Positions 49,312 through 59,500 of a stretch of 64,000 bases of DNA are shown one piece after another. The translations under genes and the position numbers were made by a program. Under the pieces are notes generated by a model. The model saw only the letters and a program-made list of their open reading frames with translations, was not told the origin of the DNA and searched no databases. Numbering within the stretch: the first letter of the stretch is position 1; the number at the start of each line of letters is the position of its first letter. Source of the stretch: an uncultured bacterium (lineage in GTDB: Bacteria > Verrucomicrobiota > Kiritimatiellia > RFP12 > UBA1067); contig CACZAK010000004.1 in NCBI GenBank assembly GCA_902779075.1, positions 22,319 to 86,318 on the forward strand, in the 5' to 3' direction.

Positions 49312-50652
49312 ATGCTTGAAAGAAAAGTATGGCGAGAATTGGAGTCCTTTCACAAGGTCGCCGACAAGAAGACCCTTCTTTTGACCGGTGCAAGGCAGGT
49401 GGGAAAGACGTTCATCGTTGAAGAGTTTGCGAAACGGCATTATCAGTCTTTGGTTGAGATCAACTTCATCAAAGAACCTGCCGCCATGGCCATCTTCCAT
49501 GATGTGGCTGATGAGCAGGACATTCTTCTTCGTCTTTCGGCATACGCTAACGGCAAGTTGATTCCCGGCAGCACGCTCGTGTTCTTCGATGAGGTGCAGG
49601 AGTGTCCTGAGGCAGTCACATACGCGAAGTTCCTTGCCGGCAAGGGAGGATGCCATTACGTCTACAGCGGATCGCTTCTGGGCGTAGAGCTGAAGTACGT
49701 GCGCTCGGTTCCTGTTGGATTCATGGATGAAATAGAAATGTATCCATTGGACTTCGAGGAGTTTCTTTGGGCGAACGGCGTGGAAGACGACGTGATCGGC
49801 GAGGCGCGGGCGGCTTGGGAGGGGCGGCGGAAGGTTGATTCCTTCATCCACGACAGGCTCATGCGGTATTTCAGGTTGTATCTCGTTGTCGGTGGGATGC
49901 CGGCCGCAGTCGATAGGTATGTGACCACCAACGACCTTTCCGCAGTCGTCGCCGAGCAGCGGTTCGTGATACGCGCCTACCGCCGTGACATATCGAAATA
50001 CGATCCGGATCACGCCTTGCGCATACGCGAGGTCTATGACCTCCTTCCCTCTGAACTCGCATCGGAGAACCGCCGGTTCAAGATGGCGAGCGTCGTTCCT
50101 GGCAGTCGTTTCACGCGCGTGGAGGACGGTTTCCTCTGGTTGAAGAACGCCGGAGTGGCGATTCCCGCGTACTGCGTCGAGGAACCAAAGCCGCCGCTGA
50201 AGCTCTCGGAGAAGCGCAACCTTTTCAAGTTCTTTGCCAACGACGTGGGATTGCTGGCGGCCATGTATGCGAATGGAATCCAATTACGCATACTTGCGGG
50301 CGAAAATGGATTGAACATCGGCGCCGTCTATGAGAACGTGGTCGCCCAGGAGCTGCTGGCAAAAGGGCTAGCGCCTTACTACTACCATTCGAAGAAAAAG
50401 GGTGAGCTGGATTTCGTGGTAGAGCGAGGCGATGGCGTGACGCCGATCGAGGTGAAGAGCGGCAAGGACTACAAACGACATAATGCCCTGAGCAATGTGC
50501 TGGCGGATGTGAACTACCATATTGAAGAGGCTTTTGTGCTGAACAACGAAAATCTGGAGCGTGTCGGCAAAATCACTTACTTGCCGATTTACATGGTCAT
50601 GTTCATGGCTGCGGCAGGTTTGCCAGAACGGTTGATTTACCGAGTTGTTTAG
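49312..50652 (+). CDS. AAA ATPase with DUF4143/PD-(D/E)XK-like C-terminus
   Basis: 446 aa. P-loop LTGARQVGKT (about 25-33), Walker B LVFFDEVQECPEA, sensor region HYVYSGSLLGVE. The C-terminal DUF4143 part ends in a restriction-endonuclease-like core KKKGELDFVVERGDGVTPIE VKSG (Asp, Glu-x-Lys). This very common family is frequent near mobile DNA; its cellular task is not established. It has no recognisable partner gene here. Confidence 0.9.
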   Translation: MLERKVWRELESFHKVADKKTLLLTGARQVGKTFIVEEFAKRHYQSLVEINFIKEPAAMAIFHDVADEQDILLRLSAYANGKLIPGSTLVFFDEVQECPEAVTYAKFLAGKGGCHYVYSGSLLGVELKYVRSVPVGFMDEIEMYPLDFEEFLWANGVEDDVIGEARAAWEGRRKVDSFIHDRLMRYFRLYLVVGGMPAAVDRYVTTNDLSAVVAEQRFVIRAYRRDISKYDPDHALRIREVYDLLPSELASENRRFKMASVVPGSRFTRVEDGFLWLKNAGVAIPAYCVEEPKPPLKLSEKRNLFKFFANDVGLLAAMYANGIQLRILAGENGLNIGAVYENVVAQELLAKGLAPYYYHSKKKGELDFVVERGDGVTPIEVKSGKDYKRHNALSNVLADVNYHIEEAFVLNNENLERVGKITYLPIYMVMFMAAAGLPERLIYRVV

Positions 50653-50667
50653 TGGTTCGTGATTGCC

Positions 50668-50725
50668 CCGGAAATTCCGGAGAATCCGGAAGATCCGGAA
50701 AATCCGGAAATTCCGGAAAATCCGG
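50668..50725 (+). repeat. 9-bp CCGGAANAT tandem repeat, block 1
   Basis: CCGG every 9 bp at 50668, 50677, 50686, 50695, 50704, 50713 and 50722, with units like CCGGAAATT, CCGGAGAAT and CCGGAAAAT. Starts 15 bp after the ATPase stop. Confidence 0.92.
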
Positions 50726-50726
50726 C

Positions 50727-50755
50727 TTGCGCGGCGCGGCTGGCTTTGCTATACT
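50727..50755 (+). promoter_or_regulatory. Promoter of the four-helix-bundle gene
   Basis: TTGCGC (50727-50732), 17 bp, TATACT (50750-50755) with TG-C extension. The leader of about 115 nt contains the second CCGGAA block and ends in GGAGGG. Confidence 0.7.
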
Positions 50756-50822
50756 TCCGCGCGTCAGGACTGAAAGTGATAATGAGTCAGTGAAAAAACC
50801 ATATTGCGTGCTAAGCGCGGCC

Positions 50823-50858
50823 CCTGGAAATCCGGAATATCCGGAAACTCCGGAAAAA
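50823..50858 (+). repeat. 9-bp CCGGAANAT tandem repeat, block 2
   Basis: CCGG at 50832, 50841 and 50850 after a CCTGGAAAT variant unit. It lies in the 5' leader of the four-helix-bundle gene. Confidence 0.85.
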
Positions 50859-50878
50859 CCTACTGGAGGGCATGCGCG

Positions 50879-51553
50879 ATGACTAACCGCAGGCAAGTGC
50901 AATTGCAATACCGCGAGGGGCGGCCAAGCGCGCTCCGAAAGGCGACGGTCTGGCAGGAACTCAATTACTACAAGCGCAGCGAGGCGCTCTACCAGCTGAC
51001 GGTCGCATTCTGCAGGCGGTTTTTGCCGAAGTTCGGCGACCGCACGGTCGACCAGATGGTGCAGGCCGCGCGCTCGACGAAGCAAAACATCGTCGAAGGC
51101 CACAGCGACGGCCAGACGTCGTTTGAGTCCGAGATCAAGCTCCTGGGAATCGCGCGCGGCTCAAACCAGGAACTGCTTTCGGACTACACCGACTACCTCG
51201 CTTCGCACGGGCTCAAGGAATGGAAGGGCGGCAATCCGCGCTTTGACGCATTGCACCGCTTCTGCCGCGACAACCCTTCGCTCGACGCCTACGCGCCATT
51301 CTTCGGCAAATGGAGCGATGACGAAATGGCCAACTGCGCAATCTGCCTCGCGCACATGATCGACAAGGCGCTCACGACTACGCTCACCCAGAAAGACGAG
51401 GAGTTCGTCACGCAGGGTGGCATCAGGGAGCGCATGACCGCCGCACGGCTCGGCTATCGCACCGACCAGCGCAATCGCCTCGCTGCGCTTGAGGCGGAAA
51501 ACGCTGCGCTGAAGGCCGAGGTCGCAGCGCTGAAGGCAAAGATAGCCGGGTGA
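50879..51553 (+). CDS. Four-helix-bundle suffix-domain protein
   Basis: 224 aa from ATG 50879 (GGAGGG upstream); the longer frame from 50804 runs through the CCGGAA repeat and is rejected. The N-terminal part, LNYYKRSEALYQLTVAFCRR, FGDRTVDQMVQAARSTKQNI VEGH and RGSNQELLSDYTDYL, matches the S23-like four-helix-bundle proteins; the last 25 residues (LAALEAENAALKAEVAALKA) are a perfect leucine-zipper-like coiled coil. Related proteins are sometimes encoded in rRNA intervening sequences. Function unknown. CCGGAA repeats lie on both sides. Confidence 0.85.
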   Translation: MTNRRQVQLQYREGRPSALRKATVWQELNYYKRSEALYQLTVAFCRRFLPKFGDRTVDQMVQAARSTKQNIVEGHSDGQTSFESEIKLLGIARGSNQELLSDYTDYLASHGLKEWKGGNPRFDALHRFCRDNPSLDAYAPFFGKWSDDEMANCAICLAHMIDKALTTTLTQKDEEFVTQGGIRERMTAARLGYRTDQRNRLAALEAENAALKAEVAALKAKIAG

Positions 51554-51554
51554 T

Positions 51555-51618
51555 CCGGAAATTCCGGAAGATCCGGAGAATCCGGAAGATCCGGAAAATC
51601 CGGAGATCCGGAAAATCC
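51555..51618 (+). repeat. 9-bp CCGGAANAT tandem repeat, block 3
   Basis: CCGG at 51555, 51564, 51573, 51582, 51591, 51600 and 51608 (last step 8 bp). Begins one base after the stop of the four-helix-bundle gene. Confidence 0.92.
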
Positions 51619-51664
51619 AAGGATTGCCAGAGCTCGTTGACGTTTGCCGCAACATCATTTCGAT

Positions 51665-51699
51665 AGTCTTATCTTTTGAAAAATCAAAAAGATAAGACT
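51665..51699. repeat. AT-rich inverted repeat before the ATPase promoter
   Basis: Arms AGTCTTATCTTTT (51665-51677) and AAAAGATAAGACT (51687-51699), perfect 13 bp with a 9-nt loop. It could be a terminator for the upstream gene or an operator for the downstream promoter that starts 8 bp later. Confidence 0.75.
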
Positions 51700-51706
51700 G
51701 TTGCGA

Positions 51707-51735
51707 TTGACTGCCTCGCAGTCATGTGCTATACT
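51707..51735 (+). promoter_or_regulatory. Promoter of the second ATPase
   Basis: TTGACT (51707-51712), 17 bp, TATACT (51730-51735) with TG-C extension; leader of about 29 nt with ACGGAGG before ATG 51771. Confidence 0.75.
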
Positions 51736-51770
51736 GACTTCCCGCTCTTTCCCCTTGAAACGGAGGTCAC

Positions 51771-53240
51771 ATGCAGGTAAGGAAAAGAAAGGTACCATTC
51801 TATGGCCGTGAAGATATCCTTTCTCGGCTCTCGGAGTTTTGGAAAAGACCGCATGCGTCGTTGCTTGTCTGCAGGGGGCGGCGCCGAATCGGGAAGAGCA
51901 CGCTGATTTCGCGCTTCGCCTTTCTCGACGGTGCCCGCTTCCTTTCATTTGAGGGACTTGCCCCGCAGCCGAAGATGACCAATGAAGACCAGTTGGCGGC
52001 TTTTGGACGTCAGCTGGCGGAACAGACGCAAGGCGAGGCTTCGACGCCGCCAAACTGGTTCGAGGCATTCCGCCGTCTGGCGGCAGCAGTCCCCGCTGTG
52101 GCTCGCGGGGGAGCTCGCGTTGTGATCCTGCTGGACGAAATCTCGTGGATGGGCAAGTACGACCCCAACTTTCCGGGAGAGCTCAAGTATGCCTGGGACA
52201 AGCGATTCCACGACATGCCAGATCTCGTGTTTGTCATCTGCGGGTCGGTGTCCAGCTGGATCGAAGAGAACATTCTTGCAAATGCGGGATTTCTCGGACG
52301 CATATCGCTGGATTTGATCGTGCCGGAGCTGCCCCTGCGCGATTGCGTGAACTTTTGGGGAACGGCGCGAGAACGTGTCGCTCCCCAGGAAATCCTTGAT
52401 GTCCTGTCTGTCACGGGAGGTGTGCCCCGCTATCTTGAAGAGGTCGATCCCGCGCTCTCCGCCGACGAGAACATCAAGCGGATGTGCTTTCACCCGAATG
52501 GATACCTGTACAAGGATTTCAACGACATCTTCACGACCGTCTTCAGCGCCACTTCACCCCTGAAACGCGCGGTGCTTGCGCGGTTGACCGTCGGCGCGCA
52601 GGGCGGCGCCGAACTGGCCGAAGCCCTTGGCGTGGCGCGCAACGGCCCGTTCTCGAAGGTGATGAAGGAGCTTGAGATGGCGGGGTTCGTGGCGGCGGAT
52701 TCGGGGATCAATCCGGAAAGCGGGCGCCGCAGCCGCGAGATCAGGTATCGTCTTAGGGACAACTACACGCGTTTCTATCTCAAGTACGTTGAGCCCCATG
52801 CGTCCGAGATCAAGGACGGGCGGTATGAATTCGCCTCGCTTGAAAACCTGCCAGAATGGAATGCCATTCTCGGGTTGCAATTCGAGAATCTGGTCGTGAA
52901 CAACTTCAGGTCCCTTCTGCCGGCCCTGCATCTTGAAGGCGTGCAGATTTTCTCCGCTGCGCCGTTCAGGAAGGTGAGGAAGAGTGCCGATCGTGGGGTC
53001 CAGGTGGATCTGCTTGTCCAGACGCGCAAGGCGGTCGTTATGGTTGAGATCAAGCGGCAGAGGGAGATCGGCGAGGAGGTCGAGCGCGAGATGGCGGAGA
53101 AAGTCCGTCGGCTGCATGTGCCCGCCGGCATGAGCGTACGCACGGCGCTCGTGTACGCCGGGGCGTTGTCAAAGGGTGTCCGTGGCGACGGTTACTTTGA
53201 CGCACTGATTCCAGCCGAGGCATTGCTCGGCTTGACGTGA
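51771..53240 (+). CDS. Archaeal-type AAA ATPase with DUF234-like C-terminus
   Basis: 489 aa. FYGREDILSRLSEFW and the P-loop CRGRRRIGKST (about 34-44), Walker B RVVILLDEISWMGKYDPNFP, arginine-bearing ICGSVSSWIEENILANAGFLG RISL. A winged-helix part (ELAEALGVARNGPFSKVMKE) leads to a DUF234-like nuclease-fold end (VQVDLLVQTRKAVVMVEIKR, Asp and Glu-x-Lys). It belongs to the same broad class as the ATPase remnant at 46524, which may be a decayed relative. Good ribosome site and promoter. Confidence 0.88.
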   Translation: MQVRKRKVPFYGREDILSRLSEFWKRPHASLLVCRGRRRIGKSTLISRFAFLDGARFLSFEGLAPQPKMTNEDQLAAFGRQLAEQTQGEASTPPNWFEAFRRLAAAVPAVARGGARVVILLDEISWMGKYDPNFPGELKYAWDKRFHDMPDLVFVICGSVSSWIEENILANAGFLGRISLDLIVPELPLRDCVNFWGTARERVAPQEILDVLSVTGGVPRYLEEVDPALSADENIKRMCFHPNGYLYKDFNDIFTTVFSATSPLKRAVLARLTVGAQGGAELAEALGVARNGPFSKVMKELEMAGFVAADSGINPESGRRSREIRYRLRDNYTRFYLKYVEPHASEIKDGRYEFASLENLPEWNAILGLQFENLVVNNFRSLLPALHLEGVQIFSAAPFRKVRKSADRGVQVDLLVQTRKAVVMVEIKRQREIGEEVEREMAEKVRRLHVPAGMSVRTALVYAGALSKGVRGDGYFDALIPAEALLGLT

Positions 53241-53270
53241 GGCCAAGCGACTTTGGCGGGAGGGGCCCCT

Positions 53271-53344
53271 GCGGCTCGCCAGGAGGGCTCGCCCCACCCT
53301 GGCCACGCTTGTCCAAAGTCTAAAGTCCTCCAGCCTTTGTCTTT
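53271..53344 (+). repeat. 74-bp direct repeat, right copy
   Basis: GCGGCTCGCCAGGAGGGCTC, GCCCCACC, then CGCTTGTCCAAAGTCTAAAG, TCCTCCAGCCTTTGTCTTTC. Matches 48938-49010; the pair brackets the ATPase / four-helix / ATPase block. Confidence 0.85.
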
Positions 53345-53397
53345 CGTCTTCTGTCCTTTGTCCTACCTCAAAAAAAACGCATTCCACCAAAACGCGC

Positions 53398-53427
53398 TTG
53401 ACACCTACCACGATTTTGCGGTAAACT
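53398..53427 (+). promoter_or_regulatory. Promoter of the giant secreted protein
   Basis: Consensus TTGACA (53398-53403), 18 bp, TAAACT (53422-53427), no TG extension. About 95-nt leader with TGTGCCCTCTTCCGGCGCAC, a possible stem, and GAGG before ATG 53528. Confidence 0.65.
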
Positions 53428-53527
53428 AGCAACCATCCTAGGCGAAGTGTGCCCTCTTCCGGCGCACCGCTTTGGTGTGAAAACGATTTAGAGTGTGTTA
53501 AGAAAGGCATAGAAAGCGAGGTGCGCC

Positions 53528-56500
53528 ATGAATAAACGGGGCACAAAAGGCTGGTTCGGAGAGAGGTCTGGCATCGGAAGACCGCTCTTCGGGCGGCTTT
53601 GTTCCCTCTCTAGGCGCAGTGTACCCTCCGCACTTCTCCTGCTCGCCTTCGCGCTGCTCCCGTGCGCGCGCGTGTGGGGAGTTTATGCACGTCTGGATAA
53701 TGGGCGTGTGTTGTTGATGAATAATGATTCAAGAACGGCAAGAACGGGAGGAGTTGAAAATCAAGGTTACTATGACACCAATTCAACGATCGGCGTTACG
53801 TATTGGACGCATGAGCCGATGAACGACAATACAAGAACCCCCACGCGCCTTTTGCTTCATGGTACAAACCATGTTCTTCATGCAGCAGATGGTACGCCAT
53901 TGTGGCATCTAGTGAACTGTCGTGCGGGCTATGTTGCAACTACAGCGAGCGGTCGAAATCATATTCCAACGTCATCACATGCGCAGCGGAGTGTACCTCC
54001 CATCACCAAGGTTGGTACTGTTAACTATTTTGCGAACGAGGTGAATTCCTGTGTCTTCTTGCGTAACGCTGAGAATGCCGCAGTCTATTCGCCGATGTAC
54101 GAAGAAGGTATCGGCACGATTTACGCGGATGCAGTCAATTCATTTACGGCTTATACCGACTGCCAAATAATTCTCGAAATCGCAACTAATGTGACTGCTG
54201 CTGCCGTGAATGACGGGGTCTCTTTTGCAACGGCAGGTATGGATTACGACAAATATGAATGGCATCAGATTCCAATGACCATTTTGCCCGTTGAAAATGG
54301 GTCTATATTATCCACAAATAATCTAGATGAACTGACTTTGGATGTAACAAATGGTGGGACGGCGCGTTATTTCCGCATGAGGACGCAGTTGAATTATTAC
54401 GATCCGATACGTTTTCGTATACGACGCACGTCGCATTATGAAGGAGATGCGGATGCTGTAGGATTGATTGCCATTGACAACATTATCGCTTCCTACCCGC
54501 CAATGACGATTCGTTTGGAACGATACGGCGAAGATTATGATGCTTCGCTAGTAGGTGCTGAGGTGTTGGGGTGCCTTGGTGATTTCAATGTTCCCTTTCA
54601 AGCTGTTGGGCAAAACGGTGTTCAGGCTAAAATCAAGATAGCCTGGGTGGCAAACAACGTGAACGAAGAGCAGAAAATTATTGTGAATAACCCAAAGTTC
54701 CATTATAGGTGGCGGTATTTGAACCAGTTTGTGCCTGAGTGGAGCACGCTTGATTTCTCGCCGTCGACGCCGAGTTATTTAGAGGATTCCTCGGCGACGC
54801 AACTTGTGACGACTGTTGACCACACGTTGAATCAAGGCGTGGGCGATTTGGAGTATTACTTTACGGCGGATTTGGATGCGCAGTACTATTCCGTGCGTGA
54901 CTATGCGAATGATACGTTTGTTGGTTTTGGTTTTGGCTGGACAGAACAGATTTTTGCAGTCACAAACCGGGCGACGTACACGGTGGAGGACAGAATACCT
55001 TCGGGCGGTACGAATTACTTTGTGCGCATCCGCGAGGGCGAGAGTAACATGGAGTGGGTGCAGCTTGTTGGTTCGTTGACGATCACCAACGAGTTGGCGG
55101 GGTCGAATGAGGTGTACAGGCTTGAAACGCCGGACAAGACCGTGCCGCGCATGACGCTTGTGGGCGACCACTCGTGGCGGTATCACTACCAGATTCCCAC
55201 TAACGGCGTGGGCGGGAAGCTCTCATTCTACCTTGTCACAAAGGAGCATTACACGAACGAAACGGATGCAACGACGTGGCTCGTCCGCACGAACAACCTT
55301 TACACGGCCGAGGAGACCGTTACCGCCATTCCATATACGGCCACGCTCGATCCCGGCAACCCGAATGAAATCTCCGTCATCCTCGACGAGTCCTCCACGC
55401 ACCTGAAGATCGAGTACAACGACGAGCAGCGCGCGTTCTCGCTCTCCCATGCGGCGTACCAGACGTTCAACCAGTGGACGGACGCGATCAAGAACTTCCA
55501 CGGCAACGTGATGTCCACCAATGGAGAGGACGTCGTCTCCAACAGCGGCGTGTCGGAAAAGAAGGGGCGCTCGGACGCGCCGTTCGACAGGTCCTGGGAG
55601 CTTTGTCCGGAGCAGAACGACTACTGGACCGAGAAGTTCACGAAACCGATCATCCTGAACTCGGCGGCCGACCCCTACCCGACCAACAAATGGGCCGCAA
55701 TCGGGCCTACCCCGAACGGCTGGACGGCACACAACTTCTTCTTCGTGCTGGGTACGCGCGATGCGGTTTCCCAGCTCGAGGAGCAGGATCTTGCGGTGGC
55801 GCTTGACGGCAACGGACAGGGCTCCGTGGGGCTTGAGAACTTCCCCGCGTCCGCACTGCCGCTCGGTCTGGACTCCGTCTCGTTCACCGCCCGCATCGCG
55901 CAACCTAGTCTTTTCGAAGATTTTGCCACATACTCAGACGGTCGTTCGAGCCAAAACTACGCCATCAGCGCTAAGGTCACGATGAGCCGCATGAAGGAGA
56001 CGGACACGGTGAAGCCCTCCGACATGTCGCCCCTCTATCCGTCTGTCTCTTTAGTTGGCTATCACCGCGGCGAGGGTAAAAACGGGGGGTGCTACGAATT
56101 CCGCATGACGCGCATTACGAACGAAGGCCTTGAACTTGCGTTCTACAAATGGGAGCCGGCCAAATCCGGTTCTGGGATGACGCCGACGCTTCTCAAGGCT
56201 GTGCCATATTCCTCGACTACAAGTGGATATCCACTTGTGCCAAGGACCGATGCCGAGGCGAGGGATGACTGGCGCTCGTCGGCATACTTCCTCGTCTACA
56301 CGCTGGGCGGTAAGGTCAAGCTAGAGGGGCACCTCTCCTCCTCGCATGCCGCAGCGGGGCCTGGTATTGCGAGTACGGATACGGGACTTTCCGCGTCTTC
56401 TATATCGTATGTTGACGACAATCCTGGCAAGCTCGCGCTGGGAGGTTCGTATGGCGTGGGATCCACCGACTGCCGTGCCGGATTCAACTCAATCAAGATC

Positions 56501-59500
56501 CACGATGTTTTGAACGCGCCGACTGCGGATACAACGACTGCCGGGGATGCAACAATTAACTGGTCGGGCAGTTTAGTAGGCCATGACCGGCTGGATAATG
56601 ATTGGAATTACTACTCCTCCCGCTGGGAAGTCGATTCGTTGAGTTCCAGCCCCAACGGCGGCATCACGGCAGTAGTGCCGTCCAACCAGGTAATTCAGGT
56701 GTGGCTATCGGATGCGTCCGCGAATGGCGGCACATGGTACCCATCGGGCTACGAGAGGGTGGTGGATTCGTTCACTACGAACAAGTTCGAGGTTTCGCCG
56801 CGTCTGCCCGGCTCGTGGAAGGTGATGCTGAAGACCGGCGAGGAAGAGGATACCGGCGTCATCGTTGACGACATTGAGATCACCCCGTGGGAGGGCGTGG
56901 AGCGCTGGGGCCGCAGCGGCAGCGCCTACGATCATCAGAATGGCTGGATCTACACGAAGAGCTGGATCGACGCGGTGGCGAACATCACGCACAATGGAAA
57001 GAGATTCTACCTTCCCAACGACTGCGTGAAGTCAGCCGGCACGAACGGCTATGCGTTCGTCTTCAACAGGGCAGGCACGTACAAGGTCACGCCGACTGCC
57101 GACATGATCGTAGACCGCCTTCTCCTCGTGGGCGGCGGTGGCGCTGGCGGTGCCGCGATGGGCGGCGGCGGCGGCGGCGGCGGCGTGCTGGATTACAAAT
57201 GGTCGGATAGCCCTGCGGTGATTCCGGCGGGCAGGACGATAACGCTTGTGGTTGGTGCGGGCGGCACTGTGCAGATTCCGAGAGGTACGGGGTCGAATGC
57301 CACCTCCCAGCCGGCCGGCAATAACGGCGGCAATACGTCTGTGAGAGACATCCCGGTTAAGGGCAATCTGGAGGTGAAGGGCGGCGGCGGCGGCGGCGGC
57401 TGGGGACAAGGCGCCAGATCGTTAGCTACCGGTGGCGGCGGGGCGCATTCGAACAACGGCGCAGCTGGAACTTCTGGTCAGGGCTACGCCGGCGGCAAGT
57501 CGGGCGACGGCACGGGCGGCGGCGGCGGCGGCGCGGGCAGCAAAGGCGCAGATGGCGAGTACGCTCCGAACACGTCCGGCAACACGGGCAAGGGCGGCCA
57601 CGGCGGCGATGGTATAATGAGCGACATCACCGGTGAAATTGCGTACTACGGCGGTGGCGGCGGCGGCGGTTGCGGCTGGCAGCCTACGCAGACTCCTGGA
57701 GAAGGTGGCGCTGGCGGCGGCGGAGACGGCGCGAAATATCGAGTGGCCTACGGCGCGGGGGCTGGCGTGGACGGTCTCGGCGGCGGCGGCGGCGGCGGCA
57801 CGTACATGGGCGTCAACAACACAGAGGTGGCCAACAAGCAAGGACAGGGCGCGCGGGGCGGCTGCGGCGCGGTGATCATGCGCGTGCGCACGTCGTCTCG
57901 TGTCTGCCTGCTGCAGCCCTCGCGCGGACAGGATGGCTATCCGATGGGCGTCCGCTCGCCGTACATCAACGAGGGCATGTCGCTCTTCAGCTATTCCTAT
58001 CAGAACGCGGACTCGAACTGCGTGATGCTCGTGCAGATCGCCACGAACATGACGCCGTCGGAACTCACCTCGGACGTGCCTCGTCTGACCGAAAGCCTAG
58101 CGACGGAGGGATCCAAGCAAATATGGACTACGATCGACCGTCATGTGTTCACGAACGCTTCCGAACTCGCGAGCGGCACGAGGACGACGTTCATCAGCCT
58201 GCGGGAGCACTGGGTCGACGACATGTTCGAGGGGCACATCTACACGAACGTGTGCGGTTTGATTCGTGTGATCGTGGATCCGGCCGTTGTCTCCACCATG
58301 GCGAACACCTTCGAGAAGACGCCCGCTACAGGAGCAATAGTAAAGGACATTGCGGCTCGCGAGGCGATGATCGACTACGGCAAGATAACGATCACGAAGG
58401 CGTACTGCTACAACGAGCCGGCGCTCAACATCAGGTCCTGGTTCGGGTTCAACGTCCACACTGAGGGCTGGAACGGCTCGGGCGGGGCGGGTCCGTACGC
58501 ATTCCTCGCGGACTGGCCGGACGGCCTCTCGATCGCGCTCAACTTCTCGGCGAAGCCTACCGACAACACCGGCACGGACGCGCACGGCATCGGCCTTGCC
58601 GATTCCGATCCAACCGAAGTGACCAAGTACGCCCAGCAGAACCCGTTCATCCAGTGCGCTGCGCTCACGAACGGCATCGGCACGGTAAGTTTCCGCGCGC
58701 GCCTGTTCGACACGACCAAAACCTCTGCGGTGGTGACGCTCTACGGCAGCGACGATCCGTCCGCCGACCAGCCGAATTCGGAGAGCCAGTACTGGAAACC
58801 CATCACGAACTTCGTCGTGCAATCACCCACCTACCATGCCTTCGAGTGGAAATACCAGGGGTCGACGAGCCCTTACAAGGCGATCCGCCTTGAGGCTGCG
58901 GGCGCGCGCTGGGGGCGGTATCCCGAGGGCCAGGCCAAGGGTTGGGAGTGGAACGACCTCAAAGACGCCTCCAAGTTCGGTACCGCCGTGGTGGAACAGC
59001 CGATCAACCGCGTGTTCATCGACGAGGTGAGCGTGAGCGAGCTTATCGTGCCGCGTCTGAAGTTCCTCGACGTGCGTCCGTTCCGCGAGCACCTGGGCAC
59101 TGAGGCGATATGCAGGATCATGGACATCAACAGCCCGAACCAGCAGCCGCTCATCGCCGAGTCGTGGGGCATACAGTGTCGCGTGGAGCCGCAGCAGATG
59201 GCGGACGAGCTGGACACGGGCTCGATCCGCGTGTGGATGGAGGTCTACCGCGGCGAGATTCCGTGGGGGTACGAGCAGTGGAAGGACCTGCCGAAGTACA
59301 AGAAGGTAGGCGGGCAGGATGTCCAGCAGCGCTTCACGAGCGAGCTCCAGCGCGTCTCGGATTCCGAGCTCGTGTACCGCAGCTACTCCACGTTCCCCGA
59401 GTCGATCATGCCGCCAGAGGACACTGCGAACACGGTGTACCAGTACATCGTGCGCGCAAAGTACCGCGACAAGTCGGGCAGGGAGACGGATCTCGAAGCC

